Source of the DNA: Erpetoichthys calabaricus
Taxonomy: Eukaryota > Chordata > Cladistia > Polypteriformes > Polypteridae
NCBI RefSeq assembly: GCF_900747795.2
Contig: NC_041394.2
Coordinates: forward strand, 348,067,363-348,131,362
Length of the DNA: 64,000 nt
Direction of reading: 5' to 3'
In this document: one piece after another, positions 25,904-38,878 of the stretch
How positions within the stretch are numbered: the stretch's first letter is position 1
Layout of the letters: each line of letters starts with the position of its first letter
Program-made: the position numbers and the translations under genes
Notes under the pieces: generated by a model
Database searches by the model: none
Seen by the model: the letters and a program-made list of their open reading frames with translations, nothing else
Told to the model about the DNA's origin: nothing

Positions 25904-27658
25904 TCCTACACCAGCTAAAAATCACCGCCCAATGGGGTAATGTTTTACAACACGCGTCACTCGCCAGATCTGAATTGCCCTTTATTGCCGTTTATTTCTG
26001 TCTGCAAGTGGAAAAAGAGGAGAACCTTAGAAGTTTATAACGTCTTGAAAAAATGTTATTCACTTGAAAAATGTGACTCCAGTGGAACGTCGAGGGAGTG
26101 TTGTGAAATGAGACGAGCGTCTGTGAAGTTTATCATTTCTATTAATTATTATTTTGTTTTTTACTTTGTGACATACAGCTTTTTTTACGATAAAAAGGCA
26201 ATACGGGGTTTCGTTTTCAGTTGCAATCCCTTCATAATCCCGTGGTATGCAGGTAAAGGTCACTTATTTCTCCATATTTAGGAGTGTACGTGTAGGAGAG
26301 TAAAAGACTAAAGGACTTCGTCTGGTTGTGCAAGAATAACTGGCATTCGTAGCTGACTATTAATAAAAATAATTGGAGAGAAGATTTCAGATCCAAACTT
26401 TAATATGCAGATATAGATGGATGCGTAGTCTGCGAAAAAAAAAGTTGAAAGTAAAACTATCCTTCATTCTCAAATTACAAAAGAAAAGAGATAAGCAGGA
26501 AGTTTTAAACAAGTTGAAATACTGAAGTTGGTCACAAGATGGCACCATTGTTACTAAAAACACTTGAGAAGCGTTAAACATGTTAATAAAATTACAAGCG
26601 TAACAAATATAAACTTCATTAATAAATTAAATATTCTTAGATAATGCCATATAAGAACTGTAGCGACAATGAAAGTTCTCAAAAATATAACTTTCCCATT
26701 CTTTACTTATTTAACTTTAACAAGGAGATTACTTACTGGATCTAAAGTAAACATATATAAGCTAACAAGAACATAACTTACGTTGCTTCGTTTGACGCAC
26801 ACAATTCCTAAGGAACTCTCTAACCATTTGAACTATAAACTGATATTGTGAACTGACACTGACGACAAGCACGCTTGCGCCTTTTCTTTCCTGCTACCCA
26901 CAATACTTCACTCCGCGGAGGGCAGCATCTCCGTCCGACCTCCTGACGACCCAACTCCTCCTCTCAGATGTACGTCAGACATTCCACTGGTGTAAAGTGT
27001 GGTGTGCGTCTGAGGTGGCACAATGACAGGCTGGGCACCGGCTGTTGCCACATGTCATTAGCTTATCGTTTAAGCTGTTGGTTTAGGAGGAGTGCACACA
27101 CATACAGTTAACTAAAATATAATGAAGAAGGGCGACTTACTTCTTGATGCTGCAGTTACAAAATACAAAGCTCCTTGATTGTATTTTTTCTTGACCCTAC
27201 AGGATATTCGGTGGTAATCAGCCTTCCAAGTGGCTGAACAGATGCCGATTCTTCTGCTTTTAAGATTCCCAATTCGAGATGATGTGCAGTTCATCTTAGA
27301 TTTGTTATTTCTACAGGTAAGACTACTGAGGCTTTCAGTTTTAGAAGTAATTTGTGCACAATTTGTGCAAAGACTCCCCATATTTATTACTTGATCTGTA
27401 ATATTTTGATGCCTTGAATGCTGTCCTCTGTGTTTGCTCACTCTCTCCAATAAGTAACATGGACTTTTTAATTTTAGACAGGAAAGCCTAACAAACACAG
27501 AGACTGAGGTACATCAATGCCAAAAATCACAAAACAGGGATGTTGTTCCATGTTGAAAAATTACTTTTTTTTTTTAGCTGTTGTGCTGTGTTTATTGATT
27601 TTGAAAGAACCAAGACTTATACTTGTAAGTAACGGCACCTGAACACATTAACTTAGAA
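25904..27658. other. Region upstream of the LINE; no assigned gene
   Basis: Part may be the LINE 5' UTR. Around 26850-27060 the sequence is relatively GC- and CpG-rich, which would suit a promoter, but there is no matching exon. A minus-strand open frame of 128 codons (27112-27498) is Ser/Lys-rich and matches no family I know. Confidence 0.35.
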
Positions 27659-27695
27659 CAGGGGTCCTCAATCACGGTTTTGTAAGGGGTTAAGT
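27659..27695 (+). repeat. Truncated hAT-MITE-like end
   Basis: The sequence CAGGGGTCCTCAATCACGG matches the start of the 28170 copy, then diverges. Confidence 0.5.
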
Positions 27696-27809
27696 ACTGG
27701 ATCATTTAACTATGAAAATGTGATATTTACTAATTATTCAAAACGGATTATGTAAAAACGAACATTCAGCATAGAAAATCTTACTAAAGTGCTGCTGCTT
27801 TGCAGAAAA

Positions 27810-27901
27810 GAGATTTTGGGAGATTGTGGGTTTGCTTCCCAGGTCCTCCCTGTGTGGAGAGCACTTTGAGTAGTGAGAAAGCGCTATATAAATGTAATTA
27901 C

Positions 27902-27951
<50 letters not shown>

Positions 27952-27952
27952 T
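27810..27952 (+). repeat. Chimeric SINE: SINE-A head with L2-type tail, then (TTA)n
   Basis: Residual box B and 'GGTCCTCCCTGTGTGGAG' of the SINE-A head join 'CACTTTGAGTAGTGAGAAAG' of the L2-type tail. About 48 bp of TTA repeats follow (27904-27951). Confidence 0.75.
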
Positions 27953-28169
27953 TATAAAGCTCGGAGAGCTGGCACTGCGGATTGCTGCACAATACACATG
28001 CACCCCCCTGTACTGGTCCAACATATCACACCAGTAGAAGAATTCTGTTTACTTCCAACTCTGGCTCTGTTTAGTGCTTAACAGTTGAGATATTTCTTAA
28101 GCCTGATACAGACTGACAAAACATTCTGTGGTTTTGTAGTGTGAAACCTTAGCCAGGTGTCCTTTAAGA

Positions 28170-28388
28170 CAGGGGTCCTCAATCATGGTCCTGAAGGGCC
28201 GCAGTGGCTGCAGGTTTTTGCTCCAACCCAGTGCATTGGCGATTCTAAATTGTCCCTGGTGTGTGGGTGTGTGCGCCCTGCGGTGGACTGGCACCTTGCC
28301 CGGGGTTTGTTTCCTGCCTTGTGCCCTGTGTTGGCAGGGATTGGCTCCTGTATTTAGGATATAGCGGGTTGGATAATGGATGGATGGA
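28170..28388 (+). repeat. hAT-MITE-like head joined to SINE-A 3' half
   Basis: CAGGGGTCCTCAATCATGGT and the 'GGCCGCAGTGGCTGCAGG' block run directly into SINE-A from 'TGGCGATTCTAAATTG' to (ATGG)n. This is either an insertion at one end or a family that amplified as a fusion. Confidence 0.7.
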
Positions 28389-29039
28389 CATTTGTATGCA
28401 TAGCCCCATTTGCCCGTTTTCATTTTTTTTCTTTCTTCAGTAATATATCAGCAAACCCGGAGCTTGTCAGTTCAAATCCTGGTACTGACACCACTGTGTG
28501 ACCCTGAGGAAGTCACTTCACCTGCCTGTGCTGCAAAAAACAAAAGTAATGTAACAAATTGTACCTCAGATGTTGCAAGTTGCTGGAATAAAGGCATAAG
28601 TAAAATAGATAAATATGTATTATACACATAGGAACTATTCATTTATTTTCAGTTAAGTCATCTGCAGCAAACCTTTATAAATGAGAGTTTCTCCTTTTTA
28701 GATAGTGCAAACTGTTTCTTCTTCATTGAGGTTTTCTCTTGGAGAGCTTTTTTCATTTCATTGAAAATTAAAGCAGCAGCTGCCAAAATATGTAGCTTTC
28801 TTATTAATTTTTCAACATTGTGTAAAATAAATTTTTAAAGTAACATAAAAGGTTTAAATACTGGTTATCCTTTTACACTAAAATATTACTGAAGAGATAC
28901 AAAAAAAGTAAAATGCATATGTTGTTTTTCTTTAAGGAGATTAAATATTACTGAAGAAAAAAAAAAACTAAAACAGCCAAATGGGGCTATGCATACGAAC
29001 TTAAAAGGTTTAAATAAAACAGAAATATATATTTTATTT
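28389..29039. other. No gene seen
   Basis: AT-rich, with short frames only. Confidence 0.5.
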
Positions 29040-29248
29040 TTACTTCCTTAACTTGTGGAGGGTGTATCCTGTAGCAAAGCCCTAACTTTTTTCGTGAAAG
29101 CCCGTTTCAGTCAATAAGTCTTAAAAACAGGTGTAAAGATATTGACAATAAGCTACGCAAACCCACCAAGACATGGAATCGTTTAAATCAAGTATCATTA
29201 CATCTTCCTTTCTTAAAGAGAAGTAAGGCAGTACTTATAAGCTTACAT

Positions 29249-29317
29249 ATATATATATATATATATATAGACATACATACATACATACATACATATCTAT
29301 ATCTATATCTATATCTA

Positions 29318-29372
<55 letters not shown>
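29249..29372. repeat. (AT)n / (ATAC)n microsatellite
   Basis: AT dinucleotides at 29249-29270 and 29318-29371 are separated by CATA and CTATAT repeats. Confidence 0.95.
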
Positions 29373-30017
29373 AAATCCCCGCGAAGTACTGCTTTTAAAT
29401 TTTTATTAAGAAGAAAACCTTTTTAAATTGAGGGAAAATATACGAATAACAATTTGTTAAGGATCTGTTTTTTTGTGAAGCAGCCTTAACACAGCTTTTC
29501 CGCTGTTTTATAAATGAACGCCATATAAGGTCTTCCTTTTTTATTGCTTCGCCAACGGAAGCAGCCTTTTTATTTAATCCACGAGTTGTCCGCTGTTTTG
29601 TTGTTCGTTTATTACGATTGTTATACTTCTGTTTGTATACCACATTGTCAGTTCAGCACTCCAGTTGTAATATGACCAAGCCATGCAAGCACACTCTTGA
29701 GAATGCAACGTATAGTTGTACAGGAGAAAAGCAATCTTGCCTGAAATCAATGGCAACATTTTGTAGGTCTATGAACTTAATTTAAACTTTAGGTTTACAC
29801 GGTGCATTCTTTCCGAAGTACCTGCACTCATGAATATGTCTGTATGCGTCAGTCGCTCAAATCCCCGCGCTTCGCACTGGCGAAGTACTGCTTTTAAATT
29901 TTTATTAAGAAGAAAAGAAAACCTTTTTTAAATTGAGGGAAAATATACCAATAACAATTTGTTAAGGATCTGTTTTTTTGTGAAGCTGCCTTCACTCGAG
30001 TGATCACTTCGAGCTGA

Positions 30018-30261
30018 CTTGCTGGCTAACCATAAGCGTTACCTGGTAGGTAACCACCCATACAATCAGATTGTGAATCAGACTACGAATGCCGTGAATG
30101 TAATTACCCCGATCTACATGCTGTCAAATAAACGAATCAAACGCCGCGGCGCAATTTTAGGGGCTTTGCCTCTAGCGCTGATGTCCGAGGTTCCATTCCC
30201 GTAAGGGAGTGAAGTGAGTGGGTGGTTACCTACCAGGTAACGCTTATGGTTGGCCAGCAAG
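30018..30261. repeat. 42-bp near-perfect inverted repeat (41/42) with 160-bp loop
   Basis: The left arm is 30018-30059 and the right arm 30220-30261. They are complementary except for one position (TTAGCC versus TTGGCC). The core is GCGTTACCTGGTAGGTAACC, itself partly palindromic. Confidence 0.92.
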
Positions 30262-31958
30262 TGAGGTAACATCAGCCATGGTGCCTTCAGTTGTGAGAAG
30301 CAGATCATAGAATGGTTGAAAATAGTTTACTGTCAAATAATGCAAAGAGCACGCGACACATGTTTCCCCCTTATTCTTGGCTCATCAGGCGTACACACTC
30401 ACTGCACTCGCTTACGGTAATCCAACCTCAGACGTCAGCGATAGAGGGGCTTCGCAGCGGTGAAGTATTGCTTTTAAATTTTAATTAAGAAGAAAAGAAA
30501 ACTTTTTTAAATTAAGTCTTAAAAAGAGGTGTAAAGATATTGACAATAACCTATGCAAACCCATCAAGACATGCAATCGCTTAAATCAAGGCGCGAGTCG
30601 AAAAACACCATCCCATAATATTAGTTAACAATTAATACATTTCTATATGTATTGTAAGCATACAATACAACTGATAATATGTTGCGCTTATTTATCTGGT
30701 GTACCGACATTTTTGCGTGTTTAACGGCTGAAATCCAACGTGGTTTGTGTCCTTCAGAATGAAAACAGTTTGCATTTACCTTTTTAATAAAAGGCGAGCT
30801 TTTAAGCCTGAGAAATCACCCCGTAAATGCACACGTTTAATTGCACGTGTTAATATGTATGCTTACACAGTATTAAAAGACACTCAAGAATTAACGTCAT
30901 TTACCTTCGTTCCCACGTTTCACTCATGCTGTAAATCTCTTCCTTGTTTTCAGTTCACGTGATTATGTAGGAGGCGTGATGATGCAATACGTGACTCCGC
31001 CTCCTCCATTAGAGTATATGGACAAAAAACAGGTTCCAGTTATGACCATTATGCGTAGAATTTCGAAATGAAACCTGCCTAACTTTTGTAAGTAAGCTGT
31101 AAGGAATGAGCCTGCCAAATTTCAGCCTTCTACCTACACGGGAAGTTGGAGAATTAGTGATGAGTGAGTCAGTCAGTCAGTCAGTCAGTGAGTGAGGGCT
31201 TTGCCTCAATAAAAAGAACCACCCTGCCTTGTCTTGGCGACTTGAAGACAGGGATGAGTAGCAGAGAAGAGAAGAAAAAACAAGGAGGGCTTATAATTGC
31301 AGTACAGAAACATTTCTTTAAAACCTAAAGCCTTTGTTTGAACCTGGGACTTGTCTGTGCATTCATGCTTGGGTTAGGGCAAATTCACGTTTGGGTTTTG
31401 GGGCTCAGTAGCACCCCCTGTTGATCACATTAGACTGTCCTAATTTGTATTCTTCCTTGGGAGAAACTGAAGTCTTCCCTTCTGCTAACTGGAAGGAGTT
31501 AGTTCCCATTTGATCAAATAATGTAAGGATATATGGAAAGCCCATGTTTTATTTTAAACTGTAGGCATCACACAACAACAAGTAAACAAAGTACACTCCT
31601 AGGCATCCCCAAACGTGAAGCCTCCTATTCTTCTTTAAGGGCTCCTTCAGCCCCAAGTTTACAGAAATGGCATAGGGTACACTTACTTTCAGTTTTGACC
31701 CCTTGTTGGACCCTTAACTTCACTAGCTCAAAGGCAACTCATACAGCTCTCTTTCTCACATTCCTTTTTTGACTAGATGCAAACCCTGACTGGCCAAGCC
31801 ATGTTACCACAATGAGCACAATATGGCCGCAAGAAGTCATTGTACTTTGTTTCTTTGAAACTTGGACAATTAAGCAGTGTGTTCAGCTCTGTCCTGACAC
31901 GGTTGCTTCATCGAGTTATTCCCTTCTGACAGCTGAAAGTTTACAAAAAGTAACTCAC

Positions 31959-32124
31959 CAGATAGGCAGAACTGAAAGCTGATCTGATTGGCATCTATAA
32001 CCACTGAGATCGGCCCGATGGTTGCCAGGGCATCTGCCAAAGCCTGCTCATTGCCAATTGGGAGGTACTTGTAATCTGCCACTGTGGCGACAACCTTGCT
32101 GCTGTTAAAACGACAGGACCCCAC
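31959..32124 (-). CDS. Cathepsin L/S-like cysteine protease, exon after the active-site exon
   Basis: The acceptor TCCTCACAG ends at 32125, the exon runs 32124 to 31959, and the donor is GTGAGT. Its 166 bp (frame 0 in, phase 1 out) encode CRFNSSKVVATVADYKYLP, then NEQALADALATIGPISVVID and FQFCLSG. It aligns with the papain-family C1A exon that carries the 'GPISVAIDA...SF.FY..G' segment between the active-site Cys and His exons. The size and phase match cathepsin L/S genes (about 163 bp). No stops occur. The next exon, with His159 and Asn175, was not found in the window. Together with 35782-36006 it is one gene, presumably lysosomal or secreted. Confidence 0.85.
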
Positions 32125-32316
32125 CTGTGAGGATAAAAATGAGCTGAGGTTAGTGGTAGGAAGAGAGAAAGTTAGGATTTTAACATCATTCAGTAAGATC
32201 CTACTTAGGCACTGACAGGGTGTTTAATAAAATAGAAGGATGCTACAGAGCCGCTTTCATCCAAGGTGATATTTTATGGCTGAAGAACACATTAGACTGA
32301 GAAAGAATTATGTTTT

Positions 32317-33334
32317 AGAATAAGAATTATGTTTCTGGACTTCTCTAGCACCTTCAACAATAACCAGCCTCTGCTCCTTATGGACAAGCTGACAGAGATG
32401 GGAGTAGATTCATACCTGGTGGCATGGATCGTGGACTATCTTAAAGACAGACCTCAGTATGTGCGTCTCAGGAACTGCAGGTCTGACATTGTGGTCAGCA
32501 GCACAGGAGCACCGCAGGGGACTGTACTTTCTCCGGTCCTGTTCAGCCTGTATACATCGGACTTACAATACAACTCGGAGTCCTGCCACTTGCAAAAGTT
32601 CGCTGATGACACTGCTATCGTGGGCTGCATCAGGAGTGGGCAGGAGGAGGAGTATAGGAACCTCATCAAGGACTTTGTTAAATGGTGCGACTCAAACCAC
32701 CTACACCTGAACACCAGCAAAACCAAGGAGCTGGTGGTGGATTTTAGGAGGCCCAGGCCCCTCATGGACCCTGTGATCATCAGAGGTGACTGTGTGCAGA
32801 GGGTGCAGACCTATAAATACCTGGGATTGCACCTGGTTGATAAATTGGACTGGACTGCCAATACTGATGCTCTGTGTAACAAAGGACAGAGCCGACTATA
32901 CTTCTTTAGAAGGCTGGCGTCCTTCAACATCTGCAATAAGATGCTGCAGATGTTCTATCAGATGGTTGGGGTGAGCGCCCTCTTCTACGCGGTGGTGTGC
33001 TGGGGAGGCAGCATAAAGAAGAAGGATGCCTCACGCCTGAACAAACTGGTGAGGAAGGCAGGCTCTATTGTTGGCTAAACAGTATCATCTCCAGACCGAG
33101 GAGCAGCTTTAGCGACAGACTGCTATCACTGTCCTGCTCCACTGACAGAATGAGGAGATTGTTCCTCCCCCAAACTATGCGACTCTTCAATTCCACACGG
33201 GGGGGGGGGGGGTAAACGTTAACATTATATAAAGTTATTGTCTGTTTTTACCTGCATTGTTATTACTCTTTAGTAATGTTTTTATCAGTATGCTGCTGCA
33301 GAAGTATGTGAATTTCCCCTTGGGATTAATAAAG

Positions 33335-33416
<82 letters not shown>
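32317..33416 (+). mobile_element. L2/Rex1-like LINE, 3' half with (ATCT)n tail
   Basis: A 249-codon open frame (32329-33078) encodes reverse transcriptase blocks: LDFSSTFNNNQPLLL, STGAPQGTVLSPVLFSLYTS, FADDTAIVGCI (catalytic Asp pair), then HLNTSKTKELVVDFRR and YKYLGLHLVDKLDW. A gap of about 100 bp after VRKAGSIVG removes part of the C-terminal domain before SSFSDRLLSLSCSTDRMRR. A G14 run follows, and the 3' end is GTGAATTTCCCCTTGGGATT plus ATCT repeats. The copy is 5'-truncated and lies in the intron of the cathepsin gene in opposite orientation. The largely open RT suggests a young insertion. Confidence 0.9.
33337..33416 (+). repeat. (ATCT)n microsatellite at LINE 3' end
   Basis: About 20 ATCT units directly follow the LINE 'ATTAATAAAGT' end. 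Confidence 0.95.
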
Positions 33417-33861
33417 AATCAGCCATATTTTTTACTTCAGGATCATTTATTTTAAAGTAAGGTGCATCTTGTTTGTCTGTTTCAGGTTACTTTTACTTCA
33501 CAAATATTTGAAATTATAGTACTAGAAAATTCCTTCCATGACAATAATGTCCATGGGTTGAAATTCTTGAAAGTTAAAAGTGCAATCCATGACAATAGAC
33601 AAAATCAAGTTTAGACTTAAATCCTTGTAGTCATGTCACGTTTTGACTCGTCACTTTTTCATGTAAAGCTTTCCATGACACCATAACACTTCCTGTATAT
33701 GGTATCTCTTTAAAGACTCTTTATATATTTCAGCTCGCTCCAAGATTGATCTCTCCAAGCACCTATTTTTATTTTATAGATGTAACTGTGACTAAGACGA
33801 TGTCAAATGATTTCTTCTAAAGTTGTAAACCTCCTCCATTAATTATGGATCTTCTAGTAGG
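33417..33861. other. Cathepsin intron, no feature
   Basis: AT-rich and without recognisable repeats. Confidence 0.5.
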
Positions 33862-34247
33862 TGGAAGGTTGTTGCACTGGAGGTGGCAGAGTTAAAGATG
33901 GTAAGATTTGCGTTGAGTGTGACAAGGATGGACAGGATTAGAAATGAGGACATTAGAGGGTCAGCTCAAGTTGGAAGATTGGGAGACAACGTCAGAGAGG
34001 CAAGATTGTGTTGGTTTGGACATGTACAGAGGAGAGATGCTGAGTATATTGGGAGAAGGATGTTAAGGATAGAGCTGTCAAGCAAGAGGAGAAGAAGAAG
34101 GCCTAAGAGAAGGTTTATGAATGTGGTGAGAGAGGACATGCAGGTGATGGGTGTAATAGAGCAAGATGTAAAGGACAGGAAGATATGGAAGAAGATGATC
34201 CGTTGTGGCATCCCCTAACGGGAGCAGCCAAAAGAAGAAGAAGATGA
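33862..34247 (+). mobile_element. RTE-type LINE, 3' end
   Basis: An open frame reads EVAELKMVRFALSVTRMDRI, ARLCWFGHVQRRDAEYIGRR, RRPKRRFMNVVREDMQ and KIWKKMIRCGIP, then TAA. 'AACGGGAGCAGCCAAAAGAAG' follows with GAA repeats. This is the RTE (CFDP2-like) LINE C terminus and tail. It is 5'-truncated and inserted in the cathepsin intron. The GGGGCC elements captured the same tail. Confidence 0.9.
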
Positions 34248-36057
<1,810 letters not shown>

Positions 36058-36099
36058 TTATATATTTTAGTAATTTATTAAAGTTAATCTGCATACAAG

Positions 36100-36492
36100 C
36101 GGCTGAAATGAGTTTCCTCCGCAGGGTGTCTGGGCTTTCCCTTAAAGATAGGGTGAGAAGCTCAGTCATCCGGGAGGGGCTCAGAGTAGAGCCGCTGCTC
36201 CTCCGCATCGAGAGGAGTCAGATGAGGTGGCTCGGGCATCTGATCAGGATGCCTCCTGGACGCCTCCCTGGTGAGGTGTTCCGGGCACGTCTAACTGGGA
36301 GGAGGCCCCGGGGAAGACCCAGGACACGTTGGAGGGACTATGTCTCTCGACTGGCCTGGGAACGCCTTGGGATTCTCCCGGAAGAGCTAGAAGAAGTGGC
36401 CGGGGAGAGGGAAGTCTGGGCATCTCTGCTCAAGCTGCTGCCCCCGCGACCCGACCTCGGATAAGCGGGAGACAATGGATGGATGGATGGAT
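36100..36492 (+). mobile_element. Rex3 (RTE clade) LINE, 3' end with (GATG)n
   Basis: The frame EMSFLRRVSGLSLKDRVRSS ... RSQMRWLGHLIRMPPGRLPG ... GRRPRGRPRTRWRDYVSRLA ... PPRPDLG ends in TAA at 36462-36464. 'GCGGGAGACAATGGATGGAT' GATG repeats follow. Rex3 is an RTE-clade family known for GATG tails. The copy is 5'-truncated, fully open over about 120 codons, and inserted next to the cathepsin active-site exon. Confidence 0.88.
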
Positions 36493-37018
36493 AATCTGAC
36501 TTCTAGGAATTCATCTAATACCATTGTGATGATTGGAGAACAGCATTCATTTAATTTCCATTGGCATGTCTCATCACTAGCTAATGCTTAGTCAATCACG
36601 TGTTAAAAGTCACATTGCTATCTACGCCTGACGCTTAAGCTCAGTTGAATCTGACTCGCTAAAACTTTATGATGCACTTTACAGGTGGATTCATTTACTG
36701 ACAGTGGAACCACAAAAGGATTATTGGCATTTTCAGCTATGTGCTGCTTTTTGTCCATTTCTACATCCATCCATCTTCCTAACCTGTCAGCCCAAGGTTT
36801 AGGGTTGTGTGGCATTTGCACTTCAGGAATGATTTTTATTAACGTCTTCTTTTTCCTCAATTACCAAAATTTCCATCACTGTTACTATAAAAAAGTTTAA
36901 TAACACCACCAAATACATAATTCTACAGGGTTTCTTATAACAATCTAAACAAGTGATACAAGGACTGCATCTTTGTCCTCTCCTTAGAGTCCCTTGTTAG
37001 TTATCTGAAGGCTTTTTT
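36493..37018. other. No gene seen
   Basis: Possible cathepsin intron. No exon motif was recognised. Confidence 0.45.
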
Positions 37019-37316
37019 ATCCATCCATCTATTATCCAACACGCTATATCCTAACTACAGGGTCACAGGAGTCTGCTGGAGCCAATCATAACCAACACAG
37101 GGTGCAAAGCAGGAAACAAACCCCGGGCAGGGCACACACACACACACACACACACTAGGGACAATTTAGAATCGCCAATGCACCTAGCCTGCATGTCTTT
37201 GGACTGTTTTAGGAAACCCACCCAGTCATGGGGAGAACATGCAAACTCCATGCATGGAGGACCCGGGAAGCGAACCCGGGTCTCCTAACTGTGAGGCAGC
37301 AGCGCTGCCCACAGGC
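37019..37316 (-). repeat. SINE-A copy, slightly deleted
   Basis: From (ATGG)n near 37020 to the box B region and GCAGCAGCGCTGCCCAC at 37316. It lacks about 15 bases of the head and an internal piece. It abuts the truncated end of the Tc1 element. Confidence 0.85.
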
Positions 37317-37330
37317 TTTTTTTTACCTCA

Positions 37331-38876
37331 TTTCAGTAATTCCATTCAAAAAGTGAAACTTGTATATTAGATTCATTCATTACACACAGACTGATGTATT
37401 TCAAATGTTTATTTCTTTTAATGTTGATGATTATAACTGACAACTAATGAAAGTCCCAAATTCAGTATCTCGGAAAATTAGAATATCAATTAAGACCAAT
37501 GCAAAAAAAGGATTTTTAGAAATGTTGGCCAACTGAAAGGTATGAACATGAAAAGTATGAGCATGTACAGCACTCAATATTTAGTTGGGGCTCCTTTGGC
37601 CTGGATTACTGCAGCAATGCGGCGTGGCATGGAGTCGATCAGTCTGTGGCACTGCTCAGGTGTTATGAGAGCCCATGTTGCTCTGATAGTGGCCTTCAGC
37701 TCTTCTGAATTGTCGGGTCTGGCGTATTGCATCTTCCTCTTCACAATACCTCATAGATTTTCTATGGGGTTAAGGTCAGGCGAGTTTGCTGGCCAATCAA
37801 GAACAGGGATACCATGGTCCTTAAACCAGGTACTGGTAGCTTTGGCACTGTGTGCAGGTGCCAGGTCCTGTTGGAAAATGAAATCTGCATCTCCATAAAC
37901 TTCGTCAGCAGCAGGAAGCATGAAGCTTCCTGGTAGACGGTTGCGTTGACCTTGGACCTCAGAAAACACAATGAACCAACACCAGCAGATGACATGGCAC
38001 CCCAAACCATCACTGACTGTGGAAACTTTACACTGGACCTCACACAACGTGGATTCTGTGCCTCTCCTCTCTTCCTCCAGACTCTGGGACCTTGATTTCC
38101 AAAGGAAATGCAAAATTGACTTTCATCAGAGAACATAACTTTGGACCACTCAGCGGCAGTCCAGTGCTTTTTGTCTTTAGCCCAGGCGAGACGCTTCTGA
38201 CGCTGTCTCTTGTTCAAGAGTGGCTTGACACAAGGAATGCGACAGCTGAAACCCATGTCTTGCATACGTCTGTGCGTGGTGGTTCTTGAAGCACAGACTC
38301 CAGCTGCAGTCCACTCTTTGTGAATCTCCCCCACATTTTTGAATGGGTTTTGTTTCACAATCCTCTCCAGGGTGCGGTTATCCCTATTGCTTGTCCACTT
38401 TTTTCTACCACATCTTGTCCTTCCCTTCGCCTCTCTATTAATGTGCTTGGACACAGAGCTCTGTGAACAGCCAGCCTCTTTAGCAATGACCTTTTGTGTC
38501 TTGCCCTCCTTGTGCAAGGTGTCAATGGTCGTCTTTTGGACAACTGTCAAGTCAGCAGTCTTCCCCATGATTGTGTAGCCTACAGAACTAGACTGAGAGA
38601 CCATTTAAAGGCTTTTGAGTTAATTAGCTGATTAGAGTGTGGCACCAGGTGTCTTCAATATTGAACCTTTTCACAATATTCTAATTTTCCAAGATACTGA
38701 ATTTGGGACTTTCGTTAGTTGTCAGTTATAATCATCAACATTAAAAGAAATAAACATTTGAAATACATCAGTCTGTGTGTAATGAATGAATCTAATATAC
38801 AAGTTTCACTTTTTGAATGGAATTACTGAAATAAATCAACTTTGTCATGATATTCTAATTTTATGACCAGCACCTG
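37331..38876 (-). mobile_element. Tc1-type element, one end truncated
   Basis: The right inverted repeat is complete (ends TTATGACCAGCACCTG, followed by TA). The left repeat lacks its outer roughly 40 bases, beginning at TTTCAGTAATTCC next to the SINE-A copy. The inner shared part (AAAAGTGAAACTTGTATATT to TTTGGGACTTTCGTTAGTTG) gives repeats of about 230 bp. Confidence 0.9.
37574..38568 (-). pseudogene. Tc1 transposase with one frameshift and one nonsense codon
   Basis: ATG at 38568 (MGKTADLTVVQKTTIDTLHK) starts a frame through the HTH domain (KVIAKEAGCSQSSVSKHIN), the first Asp in VMFSDESQF and MVWGAMS. A frameshift follows near 37920-37900. The second Asp is in FIFQQDLAPAHSAK and the Glu in NSPDLNPIENL. 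There TGA replaces the expected Trp codon, then GIVKRKM and RRIAAVIQAKGAPTKY to a TGA at 37574. All three catalytic acidic residues remain. About 331 codons match the usual length. It is the best preserved transposase in the window, but inactive as read. Confidence 0.92.
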
Positions 38877-38878
38877 TA

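Larger units (their letters stand above)
29040..31217 (-). mobile_element. Helitron-family element, non-coding, with internal duplications
   Basis: Read from 31217 leftward it begins near AAAGCCCTCACTCACTGACT and continues through 'TTCTCCAACTTCCCGTGTAG' and 'TTTCATTTCGAAATTCTACG'. I associate this sequence with the 5' region of polypterid and other fish Helitrons, and the GC-rich CCCGCG segments fit. The block with AGTACTGCTTTTAAATTTTT is repeated at about 29385, 29885 and 30465, and the 'AAAGATATTGACAATAA' block at 29130 and 30530. A 42-bp inverted repeat lies inside (30018-30261). No Rep/helicase frame is present. The 3' end is obscured by (AT)n. Confidence 0.6.

Noticed and set aside
27112-27498. 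128-codon minus-strand frame as a host exon
   Set aside because: No recognisable motif, and a second frame is equally plausible; left unassigned.
27738-28081. Poly-Ile and poly-Leu frames over the TTA repeat
   Set aside because: Microsatellite at the end of a chimeric SINE.
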